Below, in pieces: positions 8,522 through 16,150 of a stretch of DNA of 25,460 bases; within the stretch, counting starts at the first letter, position 1; each line of letters opens with the position of its first letter. This DNA comes from Microcoleus asticus IPMA8 (GTDB lineage: Bacteria > Cyanobacteriota > Cyanobacteriia > Cyanobacteriales > Microcoleaceae), in assembly GCF_013179805.1 (NCBI RefSeq), contig NZ_SRRZ01000113.1, positions 1 through 25,460 of the forward strand, written 5' to 3'. A program made the translations under genes and the position numbers. The notes below the pieces were generated by a model. It was not told the origin of the DNA and made no database searches. It was given only the letters and a program-made list of their open reading frames with translations.

Positions 8522-8786
8522 TTGATGTTTCCTCTAAGTTATTATGCTAAGTGGCAGTTTTTGAGCGATTTGATTACTTAGAAGCTTTACTCTCAAGCTC
8601 CAATAAAAGCCTTTGCGTTTAGCAAAGAAGGTTGACAGGTTCCAGCTGTGTTTTAAGCTTAATGTTCTGTCCGCTTATTTGCTGCTTAATGGCTTCTAAC
8701 TTAGAGTTCCCTATAAGCTGGAAAAAATAACAAATTTAGTAGAAGTAAAAAAAATATTTATAATTTTCGGTTTAACCCAATAAAAT
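8522..8786 (-). other. Spacer between dual kinase and NRPS, with a small hairpin
   Basis: This 265-bp non-coding region is AT-rich. It contains one clear hairpin, CTTTGC/GCAAAG with a 5-base loop (8611-8627). On the minus strand the hairpin is followed by GGCTTTT, so it could be a weak terminator or attenuator ahead of the NRPS. I see no convincing promoter. The spacer suggests the NRPS has its own transcription start, but read-through from the kinase cannot be excluded. Confidence 0.35.
8530..8535 (-). promoter_or_regulatory. Ribosome binding site of the NRPS
   Basis: On the minus strand AGAGGA lies 8 bases before the ATG at 8521. It supports this start and makes a missing N-terminal condensation domain unlikely to be an annotation error. 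Confidence 0.6.
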
Positions 8787-11700
8787 CTATCTTACGGGAC
8801 TTGACTTTTGGCTATTTTTAGGTTTTATGGGAATATCGATAATGAACTCTGCACCTTGACCTGGTGCTGAAATGCACTGCACTTGTCCGCCATGTTTTTC
8901 AACCACAATTTGATAACTAATAGACAACCCCAAACCCGTTCCAGAACCAACGGGTTTGGTTGTGAAGAATGGGTCAAATAGTTTAGTAAGCACTTCTTCT
9001 GTTACGCCAGTTCCATTGTCAGCAATGCGTATTCTTATCCAATCGCAATTTATTACTTCAGTCACGATAATAATCGTGCTAGATTTTTCCTTAATTTGTG
9101 TTTGTGGCCGATGGCGATCTTCTAACGCATCGATCGCATTAGTAAGAATGTTCATAAATACTTGATTTAATTGACCTGGGTAACACTCTACTAATGGCAG
9201 TTTTGCATACTTTTTAATTACCTGAATTGCTGAACGATCGGCCTTTTTATTCAAACGGTTTTGCAAAATTAGCAGGGTACTTTCAATACCCTCATGTATA
9301 TCTACTGATTTCATATCTGCTTCATCTAAACGGGAAAAATTTCTGAGTGACAAAACGATTTCGCCAATACGGGTTGCTCCCAGTTGCATTGAAGAAAATA
9401 TTTTAGGTAAATCTTCCAGTAAGTATTCAAAATCGATTTCTTCGATATAATCTTGAATTTCCCGCTTAGGACTATGATTGCTGTGTTGGTAGAGATCAAT
9501 TAAATGTAATAATTGTTCGCTATATTCCTTAGCGTGGTTTAAATTACCATAAATAAAGTTGACTGGATTATTTATTTCGTGAGCAACACCAGCAACTAAT
9601 TGTCCCAAACTAGACATTTTTTCAGTTTGGATAAGTTGTGCTTGAGCTTGTCTTAGTTCATCCAAAGCTTTTTGTAATTTAATTGCTTGACGTTTTAATT
9701 TATCATTTTTTTCGCTTAGTTCAAATGTGCGTTCTTCCACCTTTTCTTCTAGCGTGCGGCTGTATTCTTCTAAATTTTTATAAAGCAAAGCATTTTCTAA
9801 AGAAATAACTATTTGTGTAGAAAGAATTTTAACGATTTCTAAACGAGCCGATGTAAATGCACCAACAGTTAAATTATTCTCCAAATAAATTATGCCAATA
9901 AGTTTATTTTGATTAATAACTGGAACACATAAAATGGATTTAACTTTAGCTTTAATGATATAGGAATCTTTGATAAATATTCCCTCTTGTGCGGCATTAT
10001 TTAAAACAATATTCTCTTTAGTTCGGGCTACGTAATTTATTAAAGAAACAGGTAAATTTTGGCTATTATCTAGAGATGTCGATGACCACAAAGTTATTTT
10101 TTCTTGTTCTACAGTACCAGTCGCTTTGAGCGTTAAAATACCATCGGTTTCTAAAACAAGGCAGCTAGTTTGAGCGCCAGCATTTTCCATTAAAACTTTT
10201 AGTAATTTATCCAAAAACTTATCAAGTACAATTTCGCCAGCAAGAGCTTGCGATGCTTTGATAATAGTGGCTAAGTCTAAAATATCGGCTTTAGTTCCTA
10301 AGCTGGCAGAACTTGTCGTAACAGTTAGTTCTCGACTAGAAGTTTCGTTAGACGTTAAAGATAGTAATTGCGGGTATCGTAATTCCAAATCTTTAACTTT
10401 TGCTATTGCTCCCCAACGAACATAACAATAGTATGAATCTACTAAATATGTTTGAGCTATTTTTTCTCTTCCAAGACTGCGGTAAAATTCTGATGCTCTT
10501 TCATTTGCTATTGCTTCTTCGTGAATATAACCTTGTTTCTTTGCTCCTAGAATTGCCCGATCGTAATATTCCATTCCTGGTAATATATGCCCTAAAAACT
10601 TAGCTTTTTCTGCTTCGATTAAATAATATTTATGCTCGTAATTTCTAGGAGAACATAACGACCATTTTTTTAATTTAATTTGGTTTAATTCTACTTGTTG
10701 TAGGTTTATTTCTCGCTCGGATTCTTCCAAAAATGAACATCGTGCAAGTAAAATCATAGAATAGTAAAAATTTTGTTCTCCTGTATGTATTACACCAGCT
10801 AAATAACCAGAATATCGCTCCGCTAGCTTTGCATAACTAACTGCTTCTGCGTAGTTTTGAAGTAAATATAAAAATATTGATTTGGAAAAATAAGTAGAAA
10901 AAAGTAAAGCACCATTGTTTGATTCAGTAAAAATAGGTAGCATTGCTTCTTCATCAAATAAATTACCGATTGCTCTACATTCATTTTCGTTTTTATTTAA
11001 TAACTTCAAAACTAACTGTCGCCAAATTATAATAGGTAAGCCAAAGTAATTTTGTTTTAAATTAATTAAAAGATTCGTATAAATAGTTTGTTTATCACAT
11101 ACATCATTTAGATACTCGCCTACAAAAAAAGGATAAACTGAAGTATAAGTAGCCGCGTAACTAGCATACTCTAAATCGCCACTCTCTAAACCATATTGAA
11201 CGGTTTCTTGTAAAGGCTCTATGGTTTCTCTAGCATGGCTTACCCAATGTTTGATATGACCGTAGAATAATTCATATACTTTAGCTTTAACTTCTTTAGC
11301 ATTGAGTTTTTTCACTAAATTTATTCCTAGTTGACCGAACTGATACCCAATTTCAATATTATCTATTGAAGTACAAAGGATCAGTCCATAAAAAGTATAG
11401 GCGAAAGCAGATAGTGATGAATTTCCATGTCTAATGCAAATATTGACCATCGTAAACACGATCGGCGGTAAAAGTGCTGGATTCATTACATAAGCAGGTG
11501 TTATCGCTTTAACTAATATTCGCATGGCTGCAAGTTTATCAGGGTCAGCCATTTCTGGTAGATTGCTTAAATTACCAATATCTAATTCTTCAGGCAATTT
11601 TTCAACTAAAGGTTCTCCTAGCATTTCCAGCACTAACAACGATGTGTCAAGTGCTGCTTGCATCTGATTGAGAGAAATATAAAATTGGATTTTTATTTCG

Positions 11701-14231
11701 TATGTTTTGACTTTTTCTAAAAACGAAGTAGCTTTTCTTAAAACAATATCACCAAGCGAAGTTGAATTTTCAAAATTGCCATTTAAATATTCTATTTCTA
11801 CTGCTTCTATATACAGAGAAAAAGTTAATTTATAATTACTATGCCAGCTATCTTCCGCAAGTAATTCTAGCCCGAAATTTAAGTATCTCTGCGCGAGTTC
11901 ATAAGCTGCTGCTGCCTTTGCTTTCCGCGCAGATAACAGATTTAATTCAGCTAGCTCTTGTTTGATTTTTTCACTGGTAATTAACTCTATAGCGATATTT
12001 AAGTGATTGACAATATCAAAAATTTTATCTTCTATTTCTGTTGTTTTAGTATTCTTTAGCAATAGTTGACCGACTTTTAAATGAATTTCTTTTTTTTGTT
12101 CTGCTGGAATCAAAAAATAAGCGGCTTGTTGAACGCGATCGTGCAAAAATTTATACTCAATATGAGGTAAACTACTTTGGTTTTCAATTTTTTCAACTAA
12201 TGATGATGACGTATTTAAATCATCAGTCAAAGGAATTTTATAAGCACCGCTTAAAGGAAAAATAAAATCTTCTTGAAGTGCTTGCCAAAGCTCGTTTGCT
12301 GTAGATGATAAAGATTTTTCATTGACAATCGCTAAATCGTTTAATGTAAATGTATTACCAATACAGGCTGCCACTTTTAAAGCACTTTGCGTATAATTAG
12401 GCAGTTTTTGAATTTTGTTAACCATTAATTCAACAACATTATCCGTAATTTTAACTTCTTTAATCTTTTGAACATCCCACTGCCAACTACCAGCGTTTAG
12501 ATCGAATGAAAGTAGGTTTTCTTGGTAGAAGGTTTTAATTATTTGAGTTACAAAAAATGGATTCCCAGCCGTTTTATTAAAGACTATTTTCGCTAGAGAA
12601 AAGGCTGTTTCTAATTCGCAGTGAAGCGTGTCTGCAATTAATTGATTAACTTGAACAGTATTTAAAGGTTGTATATCGATCTGATTTACCTTAACTCCAG
12701 CTTTTTTAATTTCATCCAAAAGAAACATCAATGGATGAGTTTCGTTAACTTCGTTATCTCGATAGGCTCCAATTAACAAAAAGTATTGACTATCTGATGA
12801 CATCATTAGCAGTTGGAGTAATTTTAATGAAGCAGAATCAACCCACTGTAAATCATCTATGAAAAGAACTAGAGGATGTTTTTGAGTGGTAAAAACACCC
12901 AACAACTTTTGGAATACTAAATAAAATCTATTTTGTGATTCTCCAGGTTCTAATTGAGGAACAGGTGGTTGCAGCCCAATAATTAATTCCAACTCAGGAA
13001 TGACGTCAATAATAACTCTGCCATTTGTACCCAAAGCTTTTAATAATTTATTTTGCCAAATTTCGACTTTTTCTTTACTTTCAGTTAATAGCTGTCGTAT
13101 CAAGTGCTGAAAAGCTTGAATCATTGCAGCATAAGGAATACCGCGTTTAAATTGATCGCATTTTCCCGAAGTAAAATAACCCTTTCGCCGCACAATTTGT
13201 CGATCGATTTCACTAATTAAGGCTGTCTTGCCGATTCCTGAGTAACCGGAAACAAGTATCATCTCACTCTTACCTTGACGGGTTCTTTCAAAAGCAGCGT
13301 TTAGGGTAGCAATTTCTCCATCGCGACCGTAAAGCTTTTGGGGTATTTGAAATTTAGCAAAAACATCATGCTGACCGAGAATGAAATTTTCAATTCTTCC
13401 ATTAGTTTGTAGTTGAGTTAAGCACGCTTCCAAATCTGCCTTAATTCCATAAGCGCTTTGATATCTATCTTCCGCAGTTTTGGCTAGTAATTTCATCACG
13501 ATATCAGATATTACTTTCGGGATAGTTGGATCTACTTCATGGGGTAAAGCTGGTATTTTGGCAATATGACTGTGAACGAGTTCCATCGCATCTATAGTTG
13601 GAAATGGCAACTGTCTAGTCAGCATTTCATAAAATGTGACACCCAAAGAATAAAAGTCAGTACGATAATCAATCGCCCGATTCATCCTACCCGTTTGCTC
13701 TGGGGACATATAGGCCAAAGTTCCTTCTAATAGATCGGGATTGCTGACCAGATATTTTTCTTGCGTAAGAAGTGATGCAATTGAAAAATCTGCGATCTTT
13801 ACTTTTAATGTTCCATCATTAATAATGATGTTATCTGGCTTGATATCTTTGTGTATAATATTTAATTTATGTACTTCTTCTAAAGCTTTAGTTAATCCAA
13901 TTGATATTTGCAAAAATACAAATAAATCTATACATTTACCAGACTGAATAAGTTTTTTCAGTGAATTTCCACCAAAATCTTCTAAAACTATAGCTATATA
14001 ATTGTTAGATTTTTCTAGGCTATAAGCTTTGATAATGCCTTCTGAATCTAAGTCTTTCATCAATTCATACTGATGTTTAAATACATAAATGTCTTGACTG
14101 GAAGGATATGCCTTTTTAAGAACTTTAATAATAACAATTTGACGATCTCGAATTCTCCGCGCTTTATAAACCAGAGTTATTAAACTATCGTGAATTTTTT
14201 CTAAGTATTCATAACCTGCAATAATAAACAT
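8787..14231 (-). CDS. Dual Ser/Thr and histidine kinase, HstK type
   Basis: A 1814-aa multidomain cytoplasmic sensor. Order: Ser/Thr kinase ~8-265 (Lys36 in VIIKVLKK, HKDIKPDN at 127-134, DFS at 148-150 in place of DFG, GTLAYMSPEQTGRMNR); STAND-like ATPase ~298-560 (YGRDGE, Walker A GYSGIGKT at 329-336, Walker B LVLFIDDLQW at 454-463, RDNEV sensor region); long helical, TPR-like region ~600-1290; GAF ~1330-1480; coiled coil ~1485-1540; HisKA with His551 equivalent at His1551 (GVAHEINNP); HATPase with N box NAIDAL, DNGTG at 1738, FDPFFTTKP and GTGLGLS. The glycine-rich loop of the Ser/Thr kinase is not recognisable. This architecture is that of Anabaena HstK and related Pkn proteins. No receiver is attached, so phosphotransfer would go to separate regulators such as the two encoded upstream. 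AGGA lies 7 bases before ATG. The NRPS follows on the same strand. Signal and targets are unknown. Confidence 0.92.
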   Translation of the reverse strand: MFIIAGYEYLEKIHDSLITLVYKARRIRDRQIVIIKVLKKAYPSSQDIYVFKHQYELMKDLDSEGIIKAYSLEKSNNYIAIVLEDFGGNSLKKLIQSGKCIDLFVFLQISIGLTKALEEVHKLNIIHKDIKPDNIIINDGTLKVKIADFSIASLLTQEKYLVSNPDLLEGTLAYMSPEQTGRMNRAIDYRTDFYSLGVTFYEMLTRQLPFPTIDAMELVHSHIAKIPALPHEVDPTIPKVISDIVMKLLAKTAEDRYQSAYGIKADLEACLTQLQTNGRIENFILGQHDVFAKFQIPQKLYGRDGEIATLNAAFERTRQGKSEMILVSGYSGIGKTALISEIDRQIVRRKGYFTSGKCDQFKRGIPYAAMIQAFQHLIRQLLTESKEKVEIWQNKLLKALGTNGRVIIDVIPELELIIGLQPPVPQLEPGESQNRFYLVFQKLLGVFTTQKHPLVLFIDDLQWVDSASLKLLQLLMMSSDSQYFLLIGAYRDNEVNETHPLMFLLDEIKKAGVKVNQIDIQPLNTVQVNQLIADTLHCELETAFSLAKIVFNKTAGNPFFVTQIIKTFYQENLLSFDLNAGSWQWDVQKIKEVKITDNVVELMVNKIQKLPNYTQSALKVAACIGNTFTLNDLAIVNEKSLSSTANELWQALQEDFIFPLSGAYKIPLTDDLNTSSSLVEKIENQSSLPHIEYKFLHDRVQQAAYFLIPAEQKKEIHLKVGQLLLKNTKTTEIEDKIFDIVNHLNIAIELITSEKIKQELAELNLLSARKAKAAAAYELAQRYLNFGLELLAEDSWHSNYKLTFSLYIEAVEIEYLNGNFENSTSLGDIVLRKATSFLEKVKTYEIKIQFYISLNQMQAALDTSLLVLEMLGEPLVEKLPEELDIGNLSNLPEMADPDKLAAMRILVKAITPAYVMNPALLPPIVFTMVNICIRHGNSSLSAFAYTFYGLILCTSIDNIEIGYQFGQLGINLVKKLNAKEVKAKVYELFYGHIKHWVSHARETIEPLQETVQYGLESGDLEYASYAATYTSVYPFFVGEYLNDVCDKQTIYTNLLINLKQNYFGLPIIIWRQLVLKLLNKNENECRAIGNLFDEEAMLPIFTESNNGALLFSTYFSKSIFLYLLQNYAEAVSYAKLAERYSGYLAGVIHTGEQNFYYSMILLARCSFLEESEREINLQQVELNQIKLKKWSLCSPRNYEHKYYLIEAEKAKFLGHILPGMEYYDRAILGAKKQGYIHEEAIANERASEFYRSLGREKIAQTYLVDSYYCYVRWGAIAKVKDLELRYPQLLSLTSNETSSRELTVTTSSASLGTKADILDLATIIKASQALAGEIVLDKFLDKLLKVLMENAGAQTSCLVLETDGILTLKATGTVEQEKITLWSSTSLDNSQNLPVSLINYVARTKENIVLNNAAQEGIFIKDSYIIKAKVKSILCVPVINQNKLIGIIYLENNLTVGAFTSARLEIVKILSTQIVISLENALLYKNLEEYSRTLEEKVEERTFELSEKNDKLKRQAIKLQKALDELRQAQAQLIQTEKMSSLGQLVAGVAHEINNPVNFIYGNLNHAKEYSEQLLHLIDLYQHSNHSPKREIQDYIEEIDFEYLLEDLPKIFSSMQLGATRIGEIVLSLRNFSRLDEADMKSVDIHEGIESTLLILQNRLNKKADRSAIQVIKKYAKLPLVECYPGQLNQVFMNILTNAIDALEDRHRPQTQIKEKSSTIIIVTEVINCDWIRIRIADNGTGVTEEVLTKLFDPFFTTKPVGSGTGLGLSISYQIVVEKHGGQVQCISAPGQGAEFIIDIPIKPKNSQKSSPVR

Positions 14232-14568
14232 GGCTTTTTCCTGGTTGTTAGCAGAAAGTTTATAATTTTTATAATCGTAATTGATTTATCTTAGTTTTGC
14301 CTCAGTAATTTTACGGTTTCGATCCTAGAACTTAAATATAATTTAACGTGAGTTCGATGGAGTGCGATCGCTTGGTTGACATAGTGGATGGGTGGACGAT
14401 CGCTTCATTGACAGGCTCTGCGAGAGTGGGCGATCGCTTCATTTGTGCTGGCATCAAATCTCAAATGTTGAGTAAATTAATAATAAGTTAAAACTGTTAA
14501 AATGTAGTGGATTTGAGTTGAGAACTTTTAAAACTGTGAAATCCGATCTTTGCTTTTTTGGCATTTTC
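14232..14568. other. HIP1-rich spacer upstream of the 1814-aa dual kinase
   Basis: There is no gene in these 337 bp. Between 14364 and 14437 there are two exact HIP1 octamers GCGATCGC (14364-14371 and 14430-14437) and one near copy (ACGATCGC, 14396-14403), each followed by a CTT trinucleotide. The first two share CGATCGCTT..TTGACA, so a short unit may have been duplicated. At 14344-14356 the string TAACGTGAGTTCG is identical to the left end of the IS982 element 0.8 kb away. The promoter of the kinase presumably lies in the AT-rich 14232-14340, but no box is convincing. Confidence 0.5.
14237..14242 (-). promoter_or_regulatory. Ribosome binding site of the 1814-aa dual kinase
   Basis: The minus strand reads AGGAAAAAGCC immediately before the ATG at 14231. 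AGGA is 7 bases from the start codon and fixes this start. Confidence 0.55.
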
Positions 14569-14778
14569 CTAAAGATATAGCACTTCTTCAATTGGATAAT
14601 AGTTCTTAACGAGCCACTTTGCTCTCCAACACTCAGCCAGAAGAAGCTGGATTTTTCTGGCTTTGTACCATTCCTCTATCTGAACTGGTGTCTGAGCTTG
14701 CTTTAGGAGGTCATAGCTGGGCAAGCTGGCTATAAGTTGGGCAATTTGCTCGCCTATTTCAGGGTTTTTTCGATTCAT
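14569..14778 (-). CDS. Hypothetical 69-aa protein, doubtful
   Basis: From ATG 14778 the frame encodes MNRKNPEIGEQ followed by a Leu/Ala/Lys-rich, probably helical protein ending in IEEVLYL. The frame could be extended to a TTG at 14841, which would run into the recombinase remnant, so the ATG is preferred. No ribosome binding site is visible. I recognise no family. It lies in decayed accessory DNA between a broken recombinase and the kinase spacer and may be a relic rather than a gene. Confidence 0.3.
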   Translation of the reverse strand: MNRKNPEIGEQIAQLIASLPSYDLLKQAQTPVQIEEWYKARKIQLLLAECWRAKWLVKNYYPIEEVLYL

Positions 14779-14830
14779 TAGGTAACTGGGAGTAAAGTGG
14801 GAAAAACAGGGCAAAAGTAGCTCCGGTCGT

Positions 14831-15064
14831 TTACTGCCCAATTGTAATCCCTAATTTCAGAGCCGGATTATTTGCCCACCGCTGCGCTACGTGAGTATAA
14901 ATAGAGGTCGTCTTGGGGTCTTTATGCCCCAACAAGTCCTGCACTTACCGCAGTTTTGCCCCAGCTCGCAGCGCCAGCGTTCCCGCCGTATGTCTCAAAC
15001 TGTGGGTCGATATCGTGCGCCCCGGCGTGTGTTTGAGCCCTGCTTCCTTTAAATATAGAGGAAA
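14831..15064 (-). pseudogene. Tyrosine recombinase (integrase), C-terminal remnant
   Basis: The minus-strand frame reads KEAGLKHTPGRTISTHSLRHTAGTL, then an in-frame TAA (14945-14947), then VQDLLGHKDPKTTSIYTHV and a short tail to TAA at 14831-14833. This is the catalytic end of phage-integrase/XerC-type recombinases: the HxLRH box (His and Arg), the LGH box (His) and the nucleophilic Tyr of SIYTHV are all present. The internal TAA lies where LRQVQ is expected, so a single C-to-T change of CAA explains it. Upstream a TAG at 15065-15067 closes the frame, and the N-terminal two-thirds is missing. The piece is non-functional; its substrate site is unknown. Confidence 0.7.
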
Positions 15065-15090
15065 CTATAGCACCTAGCTGGTATCGCTTG

Positions 15091-15123
15091 CTCTCTGTGT
15101 AAGAGAGGAATAAAAAGATTCCT
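15091..15123. repeat. Two overlapping small inverted repeats
   Basis: CTCTCT-5 bases-AGAGAG (15091-15107) overlaps AGGAAT-6 bases-ATTCCT (15106-15123). Both arms are perfect. They lie between the recombinase remnant and the left IS982 end. They could be remains of a recombination site or a terminator, or chance; nothing decides between these. Confidence 0.35.
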
Positions 15124-15144
15124 AGCATAACAAAAAAGTAAATA

Positions 15145-15162
15145 ACGTGAGTTCGGGATAAG
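15145..15162 (+). repeat. IS982 left terminal inverted repeat
   Basis: ACGTGAGTTCGGGATAAG matches the reverse complement of 16108-16125 at 16 of 18 positions (mismatches at 10 and 14). Confidence 0.75.
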
Positions 15163-15229
15163 GAGTTGGGCCGTGAAAAGGGCAAACCCGATAGGCTGAA
15201 AATGCTAAAATCTCGCCCAGTTTGCCTTC

Positions 15230-16112
15230 ATGCTTAGTCTAGAACAACTCTTTTGCTCCGTCGATGATTTTTGCCAAGGCTTTGAAGCGCAATGGCAGCA
15301 GCAACTTTTAGGCTGTGGACTCAAGCTGAGGAATCGACCTGGCAGCTTGACGAAAGAGCGAAATCATGACGATTCTGATTGCATTCCACCAATCGTGTGA
15401 CCGCAATTTCAAAACCTATTATCAACAGAAGGTGCAGACTGAGTGGGCGGATGCGTTTCCACCAGGGGTGAGCTATCACCGCTTCATCGAATGGCTTCCT
15501 GGAACGTTAGTGCCAATGTGCGCCTACTTGCGCTCGTGTTTTGGCAAGTGTAGCGGCATCAGTTTTATGGATTCTACCTGTATCAAAGTCTGTCACAACC
15601 GCCGCATCTCTCAACACAAAGTGTTTGCGGATTTAGGATCACGTGGCAAAACCTCGGTTGATTGGTTCTTTGGCTTCTTGCTGCATCTGGTGGTCAATGA
15701 CGCCCGGCGAGTTGCTCAAGATCGTATTGACTCCGGGGAATACCGATGACCGCACTCCGGTGCCTTGATTATTGCAACAGTTGTTTGGCAAGGTGTTTGC
15801 AGACCTGGGCTACATCTGGCAAAAATTGGCAAAACAATTGTTCAAAACCGCAGGCATTCAACTAATCACCAAGCTCAAGCGCAACATGAAACAGCGCTTG
15901 ATGCCCCTCAATGACCGGTTGATGCGGGAGCAAGTGCGCCCGAGATCGAAACCATTATCGATCAGTTTAAGAACATCTCTCAAATCGAGGATTCGCGTCA
16001 TCGTCCTCCGGTCAATTACTTTGTCAACATTTTGGGTGGGTTGATTGCCTATTGCCATCAGCCAAAGAAGCCGTCGATTGCGATCGACCACAATCTGTTG
16101 CCTCCGGCTTAA
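15230..16112 (+). pseudogene. IS982-family transposase with frameshifts and a stop
   Basis: The gene starts at ATG 15230 (MLSLEQLFCSVDDFCQGF) and can be read across frames to a TAA at 16110-16112. Conserved blocks are MTILIAFHQS, SGISFMDSTCIKVCHNRRI (catalytic Asp), GKTSVDWFFGFLLHLVVND, LTPGNTDDRTPVP (second Asp region), KVFADLGYI, LITKLKRNMK and a C-terminal block with IAYCHQPKKPSIAIDHNLL. Breaks are one extra base near 15355, a frame change near 15702, a TGA at about 15765, and a frame change near 15930. The protein cannot be made. Confidence 0.85.
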
Positions 16113-16125
16113 CCCAAACTCACGT
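16108..16125 (-). repeat. IS982 right terminal inverted repeat
   Basis: The reverse complement ACGTGAGTTTGGGTTAAG pairs with 15145-15162. It overlaps the transposase stop codon. Confidence 0.75.
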
Positions 16126-16150
16126 TAGTTAGTCTTGAAATATCGGCAAT

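Larger units (their letters stand above)
15145..16125 (+). mobile_element. IS982-family element, degenerate
   Basis: About 981 bp bounded by 18-bp terminal inverted repeats and carrying a broken IS982 transposase. The size fits the family (roughly 1 kb). The right end lies only 25 bp beyond the stop codon of the receiver-GGDEF-EAL gene, so any natural terminator there has been displaced. Flanking bases do not form an obvious target duplication; TA on each side could equally be part of the repeat. Confidence 0.85.

Noticed and set aside
8787..14231. Kinase plus STAND-like ATPase as a possible antiphage system
   Set aside because: The GAF and complete histidine-kinase tail, the duplicated copy and the match to the HstK architecture point to signal transduction. 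No nuclease, TIR or other effector domain is present.
14922..15185. Minus-strand 87-aa frame with a hydrophobic segment, resembling a small membrane protein
   Set aside because: It crosses the IS982 left end and reads the recombinase remnant out of frame; the conserved integrase residues are in the neighbouring frame.
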